DNA of 64,000 nt, taken from Marisa cornuarietis (Eukaryota; Mollusca; Gastropoda; Architaenioglossa; Ampullariidae). Location of the stretch: NCBI GenBank assembly GCA_004794655.1, contig SMMW01000153.1, positions 2,614,501-2,678,500 of the forward strand, read 5' to 3'. Positions 49,400 through 61,828 of this stretch are shown one piece after another. Numbering within the stretch: the stretch's first letter is position 1; each line of letters opens with the position of its first letter. A program made the translations under genes and the position numbers. The notes below the pieces were generated by a model that was not told the origin of the DNA, did not search any database, and saw nothing but the letters and a program-made list of their open reading frames with translations.

Positions 49400-51700
49400 C
49401 AATGTCAAAGGTTGATGGCATGTAGATGTAATCCATCACGTTGCACACCCCATATTTATTTCTAAAATGAATCGATATAGAGAGGTTGACACCTGTCTTT
49501 TTTTTAAACGAAAAGAAACTTGAGGAATTAAAAGAAACTTGACCCCGGGAAAGTGGGGTAGCACCTGGTAGCAGCCAAATGTTTTAAAACTCAGAACGTC
49601 CCTACAACTAGACAGGCCACAGGTAACTTCAGGCAGGAGACTATCCGCAAGACTGCACACGCACCACCCGAGGCGATCAGACAGCGCGATGCAGTCCCCT
49701 GCCGAGCCGATTGTTTGCCGCGATTGTCTCCTCTTTTGAGTCCAGCGGCGAGTCGAGGCAGAGCACTGCATTCTGGAGGGAGAGAGACAGAAGAACAAAG
49801 AAGGTCACGATCCACGTGAAGATCGTTTTTAACTAGCAGTTCGAGACTAGTACTACACAAGGTCTTTGATCATCGTGTGGCGGTAGGTTTTCATGTCGTT
49901 GTGAATAGGTAGTTAGGAGTCTCTACTGCGGTGTAAATAAAGTCACAAACACACAAGTGCCGCACCACACGTACAGACATATTTGCACACCTGCCTTCTC
50001 GCCGGGGGCTCCTGTCTGACTACCTGTACAACGTTGATCTCTAATGAGGGATGGACCGTGCATCCTCCTTTCTAATGGAAAAAGCAGTGATTCTGATGGA
50101 ATGTATTTCAAACCTTTGACCTCTTGTCAGGGTGATGTTGTAGACTGGGCCAGTTGAAGCACAATGTTCTAAACGGCAGGTTAAAACACATTATTAAGGA
50201 AAACTAACTGGACTGGCTCTTGATTTTGGAATTGTAATAATAATAATAATAGCACATGATCACGCTGAGAAGAAACCGAATGCTCTAGATCCTTCGTTCT
50301 TCAATGGAAATTATTAACTTTTGATTCAACTGTTTGATTGAAAAAGCGTTTTTCCTCGCATACACGTGATAGTGCTCAAATGGCGGGGAAGTACAGTACC
50401 TACAGAAGTTAATTTACAAACAGTTGTATTTGCCTGGACGATAACATGCTGCGAGAAATACAGATCGAAGTCGGAGAAGTGAAGGCCATTGCAATGACCT
50501 CTTCGGTCAGTTTGATTGTTTAAAGGTAAACCTCAGAACAATACTTTTAATGACTGGGAAGTGTTCAGTAGAAGGACCTTTCCTGAAATCTAGGGATCAG
50601 CACTGACAGGATCAAATTGATGGTCAGTGGTAATGGCGGATGTCAACGAACGATGTAAAGCTTGAAGAGGTAAGTACTTGGGAGCCGCCCTCCCCCAAAA
50701 TCGCAACTCCACGACAGATATCCACATCAGGATCGCGACAGCAACAGTGGATATGGCTAGTCTGGACATAACATCAGGTTTACTACGAATGAAATTGTTT
50801 ACAAGAGGCTCGCATTACCGATCCTGTTTGACGGACCTGAAATGTGGACTCGGCAGGCAGTCGGCAACAAGAGCCCGAGGAGACTCGTACAGAGAACATA
50901 AAACAATGACTTTGTAGGAAGCACACTCGCAGGACCCCGTGTGACCAGGCTCGACACTTTGTCAGAGATTGTCCTTCAAAGTAACATCGAGGGTAGTCGA
51001 CATCGCGATGGACAGAAGAAGAATTTGATTACGAACGGTAAGGATCGGACTGGTCGTCCTGTACAGGACTTGCTCACTGTCGCTCTACAAATTGCTCCGC
51101 ACTGGGCCTTTAATTAAGTTTTGCCCTTGCGTTCCATTTTACCACTCAGGCTGAAATATAGTTTTTTTTTTTTACTGCGCTGTTTTCAGATGAAGGTTGA
51201 TTTGGAGCCGGAGTAGATCGCCGATGATTGCTGATAAAAAACAAGGAATGTCCGGAAGCACGTGCCAGTTGCATCAGATGTGCTCTGTCATATAAGAGAT
51301 GAAAGCATCCTTGTTTACTTTAAGAGTATAGTTTTCCTGAAGAACCAGTTCCCAGGTACACATGCAACAGAAACTGAGCAGTAGGGATGATCGAATGATC
51401 CACTGGCCAAAACACTTTTTTTGCATTTCGTTACTTATAGTTTATTTGCATTTAATTATTCTTTCATATATTTTGCTTCGCGCTTTTTTGTCATTTTATG
51501 ACTGGGTGCACAAGTGTAGAGGGATTTATTTCCATGTCCGATATTTTTCTTTCTGAAAAAAATAAAGAGAGAAAGCGTGTGTGGGAGTGTATACGAGTGT
51601 GTGTGGAATACCTTTAAGTCCGTTACGTTAAAGATCGTAAAGTTATGTGCAATTTATTTTGCATAATTTATTTACCAACCGCCAGTGACGCAGATTGGTA
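49400..51700. other. Intergenic DNA, no gene seen
   Basis: Short frames without recognisable domains. A possible SINE family 2 tail (AAAGGTAAACCTCAGAACAA) is at 50523-50542. Confidence 0.4.
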
Positions 51701-52304
51701 GAAGGTCTCGACGTCAGAGTCAGGGAGTTTTAGTTAGCCTCAAGCTCACCTGCGCCAGGTGATCGCGTTTCCCACAGAAGCCCACGTCACAACAAGCCTA
51801 CCTGAGCGCGCCGCCTGCCGTAGTCCCGTCCAGTTCCACCCGAGTGTGCGTGTGTGCGTGTGTGCGTGTGTGTCGCCATACAACAAGGCTTCCAAGCAGC
51901 GCTTTCTGACGACGCTGTCACCACCCACCCCGTGCTGTCACAGCGAGTCGTCTGCAAGTCGAGCGCCAGAGACGGGAGGGTGCAGGAAAGGCCCCAGGTA
52001 GGTGACAGGTAACGTCTTTCTTCTCTGTGATAGGTTTACCTGCGCAGGGACGGAACGAGCTATAGCGTACCTGCCAGTTTGTTCCTTCGCCCGGCAGCTT
52101 ACTTCGATCTGCGTACCTCCCTCCTACCCTTCGCCCCGTTGGCCTGTCCTCCCCTCTCCCAGCAATCCCCCCCACCCCACCTGGCTAGTTCCTCTGTCTT
52201 CTGACTGATCACCGGTAGACGGTGGCTTGTCTTCTACTGTTCAGGTAGGGCTGGTTTGGTCATCGCCTTCAGTTTTAACAATATCAGGTCAGTCCTTGTG
52301 ATTT

Positions 52305-52306
<2 letters not shown>

Positions 52307-52367
<61 letters not shown>
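52307..52367. repeat. (CA)n microsatellite
   Basis: About 30 CA units, uninterrupted. Confidence 0.97.
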
Positions 52368-52369
<2 letters not shown>

Positions 52370-52694
52370 GTTCAGTAAACGTTGATTTTGTCCCATTGTT
52401 TACAGTCTGACCATGACGCCCCCACTTCAAACTCGTGGGGTGGTTTAAGGGGTAGGGAAGGGTCTTTTCAGTTGGTCACAGTCTACCCATGTACCCGACT
52501 TTGCTACATTACATCCTTGTCGTCAGAGATAAGCTTTTTGAAACGTTTGTACCCGCGGTGTTCTATTGTAATGAGAGACCAATTAAAACTTCACACTCTA
52601 TTTGTTACAAATAACTAGAAATGAGTGATGCATGGTTATTACAATCACTGATGTCACAATAATACTGCATTAAAAATAACAGTAGCTGGAAATG

Positions 52695-52800
52695 TGATTA
52701 GACATATAAACCTGCGTTTGTCCGTGATAAACAGATGATTAGACATATAAACCTGTGTTTGTCCGTGATAAACAGATGACTGGACATATAAACCTGTTTG
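52695..52800. repeat. 41-bp tandem repeat, about 2.6 units
   Basis: GATTAGACATATAAACCTG then TGTTTGTCCGTGATAAACAG recurs at about 41-bp spacing; the third copy is partial. Confidence 0.85.
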
Positions 52801-53051
52801 TATCTTAGCTTAAGTGCGCTGATTGCGGTCAGTGACATGCAATGATCGGTTTTTGTCCCAACACGACTGATCACTGCACCTGTAAAATTTAATGTTTCTG
52901 ACGGCTTGAATCACCTACCTTGCCTTTCATAGCATGCGCAGTGTAGCATGACTACAGCTCAGGTAAACGGAGAGCTTTACCTGCATGCAGAAGTAACGGG
53001 TACTTGAGATCGTTCGTACCCTATTTAGTGAAACTGTTCAACCACAGAGGA

Positions 53052-53053
<2 letters not shown>

Positions 53054-53126
<73 letters not shown>
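53054..53126. repeat. (GT)n microsatellite
   Basis: About 36 GT units, uninterrupted. Confidence 0.97.
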
Positions 53127-53127
<1 letters not shown>

Positions 53128-53329
53128 GTAGGTGTCTCTTAAGAATGGTCTAGAATACTCTAGATGTAAGATTGCTTGTTTTTTTGAGTTCTCTATGATG
53201 CACTACTTGCCTTATCCTCATCTTGTAACTAACATTTGTTTTATCTTTATTGTTGTAACTGAGCAGCCTTCCCGTGTATAAATGCCCGCGTTTTATGTTT
53301 CACTGTTAATAGACGGACTATCGTTCACG

Positions 53330-53994
53330 CCGTCAGGCTTGACCACGTGACAACCGTTACTTTCTCATCAGCACTAGGTGCAAGAGCAGAGGTCTCGCCA
53401 CTACCAAGGGTGACTTCAACACGACATCGTGACTCGTCGACGAAAAACGATTTGTCCGAGGCTTATCGAGTGACCCGGCCAGGTCAGCTGTGAAAGTCCC
53501 CCCTCCCACCTCTACCGTTTGTCCGGCGGCGGAAGTGGGTGGCTGTGGTGACGTCAGCGGGGTCTGTGGACAGACGTCGTCAGGAGGGGAATGCTGTCCG
53601 GTGGCGCTCGTGTTTTTACCTGCTTACTCCTCCTTGAGGGGGTGTGTCCACACGCACACGCTGACTTTCAGGTCGCAGATTTCACGGGAAGTGAACTCCA
53701 GCCAACGCAGTGGAAACGCTGTGCCCTGTGAGGTGGACGATTATCCATCAGGGAGCAGGCACTGCTCGAAGACACTCATAGAACAGCATCGGCAAGAAGC
53801 AGTAGATCACTGATCCAGTCACCTGCAGTTGAAAGAAACGTGCTGTGAAGGGTGTAGAAAGTAAAGCCGGCTGTTGTGTTGTCTCTTGCTCTACCCAGGT
53901 CACGTGGTTTGGATTACAGCTGTTGACTGACCTTGAGATACCTTCAGGAATTCGTCAATATCGAACTATGACATCAGGCGACAGGTACTAACAG
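53330..53994 (+). other. Possible untranslated exon or promoter region
   Basis: The stretch is richer in G+C and CpG than its surroundings and ends in a strong donor (CTAACAG then GTAAGATG at 53995). A similar G+C-rich block at 51730-51997 ends in CCCCAG then GTAGGTGA. Both could be 5' untranslated exons of a plus-strand gene whose coding exons lie outside the window. The 107-codon frame inside (53490-53813) has no recognisable domain. This is a guess from composition and donor sites. Confidence 0.2.
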
Positions 53995-55026
53995 GTAAGA
54001 TGTAAAAACACGTTTATATTTTCGTAGAGGTACAAACATACATTCACCTAGAGAAAAAGGATTGCTATTGTAGTCTGCTGGTATGTGTGTATGCATGAAT
54101 GTGTGTACACACAAGCAAAGATCGGATGCAAGTATGTCATGTAAGTATATATATATATTATACGCATAATCTCTCTCTTTTTTTCTTTCTCTCACACACA
54201 CACACGCACAATCTCTTATATGTGTGCGTGAATACCTGCATTCATTCATGCATAAAATACAAGCGAGTTTGGCAGCAGCGTTTATCTCGTAATTTGTAAG
54301 TTTGGTCTTCAAAGAGCAAAACTTCAAAGGAGCCACACAAATCAGGGTGCGCACATTTCCCGGCAGTCTTAGTGTTTAAGCAAACCCTCAGCTGTGGGGT
54401 GCACCCTATCTCGTGCTGCCCATTACAAGCCCATGAACATTAACTTAATGGTTAAATGTACCCGTTCCTGCTCGGCCTGTACTGTTGTGTGGTCACCCAT
54501 GTACCTGAACTTAGTGGTTAATCTTACTAATGTTTTGGGCTTGCACACGTAGGCAGACTGTAACTAGAATGTCAACACACAATCCTTTCAAATTTTTCTG
54601 CTGGCCTTAAAATACCTCCACACAGTCAGTTCATTCTACACCCTCACTGCGTTGTTGTTGGCAGATGTTCAAACTCTACCTTATCTGGCAAGAATCCCTA
54701 CTGTGGGAGCCCTTAGTTATTATTTTGATTAATTTTTTTCAGCTTTTTGAAAACCAACCTTGTAAACATTACATTTTGTGTATGAGCTTCATAGAACATT
54801 ACGTAAACATCATGCCAGGTATATAATTATTTATATATATATATATATGTGTGAGGTAGTAAGTTGTCAGAGAACCAAGAAGGACATCAGTAAGGTGTTA
54901 TCGTCAATAGCATTTTTTTCGGTCGAGTTTGAGAAGTTGAGGTCGATGAGTCTTTTTTATTGTTCCCTCCTCCAATGATCTGTTTTTGGTGAGTCTTCAT
55001 ATCTATTCACCTGAAAAGTTTATCCC

Positions 55027-55247
55027 GGGTCGTCAATGAGGCGTGTGGTTGAATGTATGTTACGTGCGTTCTATGCAGTCGGATGGTTGGTTTATTTAGT
55101 AGGAAAGTGCTTCCAACTTGCGGGGATTTTACACTATGGGGGGAGGGGAGGGGGAGGAAACCAGAGTACCCGGAGAAAACCCCCGGCGCCCAGCCCTGGG
55201 AGCAGGTGTCACATACAGAGAGTTTCCCGAGACGGGACAATGAGGGT
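55027..55247 (-). mobile_element. SINE family 3, partial copy
   Basis: It matches 61547-61745 (GTGTGGTTGAATGTATGTTA, GGTTGGTTTATTTAGTAGGA, CCCAGCCCTGGGAGCAGG). The tRNA-like head at its right end is missing in this copy. Confidence 0.8.
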
Positions 55248-55249
55248 AT

Positions 55250-57284
55250 CTTTTAATTTCTTACCCCCCTTGTCGAAGGAAAAATTGCCTTCACGATTAT
55301 ACACGGTTCATATTTTAATATTTGGAAAGTTCGTCTTCGCTTGCTTTTGTTCCCTCCGTAATATTGCGAATGAAGATTGAAAGTCGACTGCACACAAAAG
55401 GCCTTCTTTTATCGTCGGGATTAACTCTTGGCGTGCTTGTGCGCACCGACTGCCCGAGAACAGCAGGATATGGAAGCAACCACCTAAGACACTCATAGAA
55501 AGGGTCCCTTTCCCTGCCCTCCAACACCCACTGCGAGTAGCCGCCTGACTTGAAGTAAGGGTCAGAGGGTGTAAAATATCGGATAGTATTTGGATTACTG
55601 ATGTGGGGGGGGGGAGGGGAGGGGGAGGATTTAATCATGAACGTTAATGTCGTTTGGAAGATTAAACGTTGGGGTGACTTCTTTCGGAAGGTGTGGTTGT
55701 GTAATCAGTAGGAAGGGGGTGAAGTAGAGAGCGGGTGTTACCATAAACGTGCAGATAGGAACGTTCTCAGTAAAACTTCTCAGGCACACGATGAAGACTT
55801 GAAGAGATATTCATGTGTGGAAGAAAATGTCTGTCCACCTGTCTGTCGGAAAAGCAGACAACCAAACGGAGGCTGTACCTACTGTACTGCTAGATCGGTT
55901 TGATACCTGTCTGAAGCAGCAGACTCTCTCCACTTGATTCAGCTGTTGAACGACGGCCCCTCAGAAAGGGTTGAGGAAGGAAAGTCGATGAGAGAGACAG
56001 AGAGAGGTGTGTGTCTCTGCGAAAATTACGGTCTCTAACGCCTCACTCCCCACAACCAAAAGATCACAAGAAACTGCCTTCACCTGTCGGTGTGTTAGGG
56101 GTCAGGGGCAGAAAGAGCTGCACACCAGAAGTATGCCAGGGAGCCGTCCAACCTGTCGCTTAGGGCAACGAACTGCTTGTCGGCGTTCATTCCCGACTAC
56201 ATGATCGTCTCACCCCACCCATCCCGTCCCTATCACCTCCACACGCAATATCCTTCTCATTCCTGCCCGCGTTCTTCTTTCTACCCGCATATCTGATCGG
56301 CTTTGGCCACGGGTGACTTGAGTCAGGGGGAGATAAGGCGTGAGTACAGGCAGTTCCGCGGACAGAACCGTTGCTGTTCGGCCTTTTTGTCAGACGGTGC
56401 GTTCCCCTAGCTCAATGATTCAATACTGTTTTGTTAGGAGCCACAAAAGCCGTATCTGAAGCAATAATCTTCGCCCAGCGCCCTGCGCCCCAATCACTGG
56501 CGATGGTGGGATCGTGTGATTGGACCCCACGACAGTTGATCGTCTGCGCAGGTCAGATCACCTACTCAACTAAAATCGGTCTTGAATCCTAGGAATGTCC
56601 GAAACTTCACCCAACATTCTAAAATACTTTCTGTTTATTTTCTAGTTCATGTTTTATTCCCTCTGATTGTACAAAGACATCTCTCTTTTCTAAGTTACTG
56701 GTGGAGTAAGAAACCTTATTACTGCAATGAAACATAATAATTACCAATAACAGAACTGTTAGATCTTCTTAAGCGAAACCCTTCCACCCAAAAAATGAAA
56801 GAAAAAAAAAAGAAATAGGAGAGAGAAAAAGCAGTAAAGAGGGAGGAGAGAAACAGAGCTATTTCGATGGAAATGTTTCTGATCACGGGTTAAGAACGTT
56901 TGCTGTATTATCACCATCATTGCCGTTCCTTAGATTTAAAGACAACGTGTTGGGTGGGTGGGGGGTGGTTTAGGACTGGGAAGAGTGTGGGAGGGGAAAA
57001 TATTTATAGTAGTGTAGGCGCCATGCTGTATGTGTGTCTGTGGTTGCAGAGGAGGGGAGGGTTGTTCGTGCCAACAATTTACGGTCCACCATGGTTGTGG
57101 ACTTTGTGGTCTGAATGTCCTCTTGTCAATGTCGTGCACAAGTTCACGATACGGAACAATGGCAGCTGCCCTCAGCACTCGGTCCACGGCGGTCAGTCTC
57201 CGCTGGTCCTAGTTTTGCAGTAGTTGTTATCCTTGTCTCCTCTTTTTTTATTCTCTCTCTTGCTGGGTTTGTGTAAAAAGCGCG
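55250..57284. other. Intergenic DNA, no gene seen
   Basis: Short, unrelated frames on both strands. A segment at about 55920-56090 resembles a decayed SINE family 2 body (GGGTTGAGGAAGGAAAGTCG, then GTCTCTAACGCCTCACTCCC). Confidence 0.4.
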
Positions 57285-57285
57285 C

Positions 57286-57286
<1 letters not shown>

Positions 57287-57337
<51 letters not shown>

Positions 57338-57475
57338 AGCGTGTATGCGAGAGGACGAGAGAATGTGAGTGTGGGGGTGGGGGGGGGGGAGCGTGTAGAG
57401 AGGACGAGAGAGAGAATGTGTGTGGGGGTGGGTGTGTGTGTGTGTGCGGGGAGCGTGTGCGAGAGGACGAGAGAG

Positions 57476-57518
<43 letters not shown>

Positions 57519-57550
57519 GGGAGCGTGTATGCGAGAGGACGAGAGAGAGA

Positions 57551-57583
<33 letters not shown>

Positions 57584-57615
57584 GGGAGCGTGTATGCGAG
57601 AGGACGAGAGAGAGA

Positions 57616-57650
<35 letters not shown>

Positions 57651-57682
57651 GGGAGCGTGTATGCGAGAGGACGAGAGAGAGA

Positions 57683-57715
<33 letters not shown>

Positions 57716-57868
57716 GGGAGCGTGTATGCGAGAGGACGAGAGAGAGAATGTGTGTGTGTGTGTGCGCGCGCGGAGAGCGTGTATGCGAGAGGACGAGAGA
57801 GAGAGAATGTGTGTGTGTGTGTGTGTTTAGCGTGTATGAGAGAGGACGAGAGAGAGAGAGAGCGTGTG
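57287..57868. repeat. Composite minisatellite built from (GT)n blocks and a fixed spacer
   Basis: A repeating module, (GT)n then GCGGGGAGCGTGTATGCGAG then AGGACGAGAGAGAGAATG, occurs about eight times. The fixed spacer is nearly constant; the (GT)n block varies from about 10 to 36 nt. Unit lengths are mostly 60-75 bp. The Cys/Val- and Arg/Glu-rich reading frames here are products of the repeat. Confidence 0.95.
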
Positions 57869-58292
57869 TCTGTGTATCTGTCTGTGACTTTCTAAATGTT
57901 CTTTCATTGTCTATTCGTGTCGCTTGTATTTACACAGGTGTCGGCTTTTCTGTTTGCCTTCTGGTGAAACCTTGCACCTGCTTTGTATGCGTGTGAGAGA
58001 GTAAACGTGTTCTTGAGTGCGGTACACATACCCACCAACACACACACTCACTATGGAGAGGTCAAGATTTCAACCACTTCGTAAACACTTTGGAGGGATT
58101 CCCAGGTCATGTGACGTAAGACTGAGGTCAAAGAGATAATAACATGTCGACGTCTGATAAAACAGAAATTTTGGCAAAACATAGTTTAAAATGTAAAGAA
58201 ATATATAAAAATGTGAAAACGCGAAAAATAAAACTGATAATCCGTTGACCGTTTACATGGAAATCCACATTTATGACAGAAATTAAAAGACC

Positions 58293-58556
58293 TGGGGCCA
58301 GTTGCACAACACGTTTCTAAACCTTAAAACTGTTCTAAAGAAGCAAAATCTCTTCTTAGCCATTTTGATGCATTGCAGAGGAACATACAAAAAATTGTAC
58401 TGACAGGACTGAAAGTCAGATTTAACTTTATCTTACTTAAAGCAGTTTTAGTTTTAAAAATTCTAAAATAGTGGTGTGCACTTTAAACTGATTATCTAAA
58501 CAGAGTTAAGGCATAAAACTGTTTAAAATTAGAAATGTGTTGTGCAACTGGCCCCA
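58293..58556. mobile_element. MITE with 28-bp terminal inverted repeats
   Basis: The left end TGGGGCCAGTTGCACAACAC (continuing to 58320) and the right end (58529-58556) are reverse complements at 27 of 28 positions. The element is 264 bp, has no coding capacity, and its inner parts are also partly self-complementary (AAAACTGTTCTAAAG versus TTTTAGTTTTAAAAATTC). The superfamily is not assigned because no clear target-site duplication was visible. Confidence 0.85.
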
Positions 58557-58582
58557 ACGCTTATCTTAAAACGCGGATGTGA

Positions 58583-58856
58583 GACAGGAATAATAAGTGT
58601 TGTACACTCACCTGGAAATGTTTGTCTAAAGACAGTAATAATAAGTGTTGTACACTCACCTGGAAATGTTTGTCTAAAGAAAGGAATAATAAGTGTTGTA
58701 CACTCACCTGGAAATGTTTGTCTAAAGACAGGAATAATAAGTGTTGTACACTCACCTGGAAATGTTTGTCTAAAGAAAGGAATAATAAGTGTTGTACACT
58801 CACCTGGAAATGTTTGTCTAAAGACAGGAATAATAAGTGTTGTACACTCACCTGGA
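58583..58856. repeat. 48-bp minisatellite, about 5.7 units
   Basis: GACAG at 58583 and 58631 sets a 48-bp period. Each unit holds AATAATAAGTGTTGTACACT and CACCTGGAAATGTTTGTCTA. Units alternate between AAAGACAGG and AAAGAAAGG, a higher-order 96-bp pattern. Because 48 is divisible by 3 and stops are absent, frames are open on both strands as 16-residue repeats; I do not regard them as genes. Confidence 0.95.
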
Positions 58857-59549
58857 GACCTTTAAGTTACTCACATGCTCACGAAATGCAGAAGCAAAAC
58901 TACACGGAAGTACTCATGACATGACCCAAGTAGCTGAGTTCTTTATTTCTATTTATTAATCCTTCCAATTCCTTCCATTTTTCCACTCTCATCATCTTTA
59001 TCTCGAACCTCCTTAAATGTTTCCTGAACTGTCAAAATCCTTTTTTTTTTCCTTTTTTAATCACATTCGACTGTGAAAACTAATTCACGTGCAAAATTAT
59101 TTTCAAATAGGTGGAGGGGTCAATTCATTATAAGATTTTAATTCCCAAAATGTAAGCGTCTGTCTTTCGTGCTTTGTGTCTCGTGAGATCCGAACCTTTG
59201 AACATCGCAGTTCTCATCAGGGTTGGAAAAAAATGGTCAAGACGACACAGCAGGCTTGCACAAGGATACGATGACATCTTTTGCGTTGGCTTCAGTGGAA
59301 GTTACAAGTTGCTAGTCGACATAGTTCATACTGTCAACATATATAGTAATAGAACATGCACATAGCACACTAATGACAAGGCTACGTGTGGTGAATTGAA
59401 GTTTGTCATCAGTTTTCATTCATGTTTCTGTCTGATTGACCTTTCACACCTATCGTCTAGTTCTCGTTTGAATTGTTTGCGGGGCGCCGGTCCTTGAGGC
59501 CATTGGAAGAAATACTCACAACACAGATCCTGTAGGACAGAAACTAAGT

Positions 59550-60108
59550 CTCACGACCACCGCGCAGTGTATCAGTCACTCAATCCTTTCAACACCTACA
59601 CGGAGCCTGACAAATACGTGCTCTTTCACACAAATTAAAAGAAAAGAATGATTTGTCTAACGAATCTCTCTGCTTTACTCAGTTTGAACAAAAGAAGAAA
59701 ACAAGAAAAATACACAAATGAAAAGTCAGTTAAAAAACCGATTCCTACATCCAGATTACTTTAAAATAATAAAATCCCGAACCTTTGAGTCCTGCCTTTC
59801 TGAATATCTACAAGAATACCTACTCACCTAATCCATCTATATACTCCTAAACGCCCTACTCAACAAATTCTTCTTACAATTCCTACTCTACTTGTCTTTC
59901 CCTCCTAAACCTCTCTCTTCTCCTACCTGACTACTAACCGCTTGCTCGCGCTCTCCCTCACGTCATTTCCTTCCCTTTTTTACATCATCCATACACGTCT
60001 TCCAAACAACTGACGTCATTCACGCTCTTTAGTTCTTCCACACTAATCCTTATAAAATTTAAGCTTAATCACGATACAGTCAATAACTAATAACAATGAT
60101 ACCTGACA
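59550..60108. mobile_element. 560-bp repeat, copy 2 (possible solo LTR)
   Basis: Second copy of the element at 19328-19895, same orientation, from CACGACCACCGCGCAGTGTA to CAATGATACCTGACAC. Confidence 0.6.
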
Positions 60109-60109
60109 C

Positions 60110-61070
60110 TTTTACAATTTTTCTCGCCTTTTCAAGCACGTGAAAGTAGTTTTTTAAAACGATTTCTTTCTCTTTTTTTCAAAAAAATATAATTGAGGTT
60201 TTCGTATGTCGTGTGTCAAGATTATTTTATTTCCGCGCCATAATACAGTCCACAGGTTACGCAACATATTAAATGTCAACGTAGCCCCCGATCAAGTTTG
60301 TCCTTTGGTTTTTCGCTGCTCAGTTCTGTGACAAGTTGATCTCACAAAACTGAATGAAGAATGTCCTCATACCTTGCTCTGTTTGATACTTATAACAAAA
60401 CATTTTATTAACTTCGTTTTGTTTGCGTCAATTGACGTCCTCCCTCTCTCTCTCTCTCAACTTGGGCCACGGCCTTCACTATCTTTCTCTCTTTCTATTT
60501 TTTAATACTATCTTCACACAAATTTCAGCAGAGTAGGATAATCCTCTGACCTCAACCTTTTTTTAAAAAAAATTTTCATTCTGACTTTCCGTTGCTGAAA
60601 GTTCGGTGTCATCTGCTCTGTGTCCAAATCTCGCGATTTATTGCGCTGCTCCGGGTGGCAGCACTAAGAACATAGTACGTGTCAAAAGATAAAACCTGCG
60701 GTAACGTCCGTTTTTTTTTTTAAATTATTGGAAATTAATTTTCTCTTTCTCCAGCTGACATTACGATCTACGAGGCAGCCGAGGGCCTACTAATATCAAA
60801 CATTACTGTGTAGAGCGTCTTGGGGGGCAAACAGGGGAGGCAACCACTCGGAAGCGGGGACAATTTAGTTGGTGTTGGTGGGACATCAAGACATCACCTC
60901 ATCACCAGCCATGATCTTGAGTTGTAGTGGGTTAGCATGACATGTTGAGTGAAATACAGGTTGCGGTCATCAACAGTTTTAAATCCCGTTACTCGCGATC
61001 TTATCTTCGTTTTCACGTGGAAGGCAGGTGCATATGCAAATGCGATTAATAAAGTGAGTGATGAGGAAGT
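60110..61070. other. Intergenic DNA, no gene seen
   Basis: T-rich tracts and short frames only. Confidence 0.45.
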
Positions 61071-61074
61071 AATC

Positions 61075-61430
61075 GGGAGTTGAGTATGATCTGGCTGTTT
61101 ACGGATGGTCCCTGAAAGGTAATCAATTTGCCGAGAGCTTGGTTTTAAGTGGATGTTTACAGAAGGTCACTGAAAGCTTAGTTCCAGATGAATTGTTACC
61201 GGCAGGCAACTGAGAGGTAATTAGTTTAACCAGAGCTTAGTCTTCAAGGGATGATTACAAGAGATCAACGATCGAGTAAACTAGAATTTCGTTGTAGAGT
61301 GATGTTTACCGGAAGTCAGTGGAGGTATTTAATATGGAATTACGGTGAAGATGAATGTTTACAAACGGTGACTAGAAGGTAAGGTGTCAAGAGCTGAGCT
61401 CTAGATGGATGTTTGGAAAGGTGAGTGGAG
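61075..61430. repeat. Degenerate tandem repeat, about 58-62 bp unit, about 6 copies
   Basis: The motif GATGTTTACAGAAGGTCACT followed by GAAAGGTAATTAGTTT..CC and AGAGCTTAGTTCTA recurs in diverged form at about 61090, 61150, 61215, 61295, 61350 and 61405. It is much older than the other arrays in the window. Confidence 0.6.
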
Positions 61431-61546
61431 GTCGGGTAGACGAAGGCGACAGCGCCTACCCAGCTCTCACAATGCAAGCCTGTGCTGTGACAGTGTAAGC
61501 TGGTTTTCTGGTTCTTTTCCTAACCGGAGGGCAGTGGATACCCGGG

Positions 61547-61828
61547 TAGTCAAGGAGGCGTGTGGTTGAATGTATTTTACGTGCGTTCTATGCAGTTGGA
61601 TGGTTGGTTTATTTAATAGGAAAGTGCTTCCACTTTGCGGCGATTTTACACTTTGGGGGGGGGGTAAGGGAGGGGGAGGAAACCGGAGTACCCGGAGAAA
61701 AACCCCGGCGCCCAGCCCTGGGAACGGGTGCCACATACAAAGATTGTCTCGAGACGAGATCTGAACCGTGAGGCGCTCACTGCAGTGGTGACAAGCGAGT
61801 GTTTTAACCACTACACTACCCGGGCCCC
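61547..61828 (-). mobile_element. tRNA-derived SINE (family 3)
   Basis: On the minus strand, GGGTAGTGTAGTGGTTAAAA (A-box region) and GGTTCAGATCTCG (B-box) form a tRNA-like head near 61828-61755. The body is shared with 55027-55247. Confidence 0.8.

Noticed and set aside
53490..53813. 107-codon protein
   Set aside because: No domain and ordinary composition for a G/C-rich untranslated region; listed only as a possible untranslated exon.
56936..57223. Possible coding segment on the minus strand (VLRAAAIVPYRELVHDIDKR)
   Set aside because: Vaguely like a retroelement C-terminus, but too short and flanked by low-complexity sequence; no splice sites or domain support.
57224..57996. Cys/Val-rich and Arg/Glu-rich long frames
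   Set aside because: They are entirely products of (GT)n and GAGAGA repeats; no normal protein composition.
58542..58924. 16-residue repeat protein on either strand
   Set aside because: The 48-bp tandem unit lacks stops on both strands, so the frames are explained by the repeat. No start context or splice evidence.
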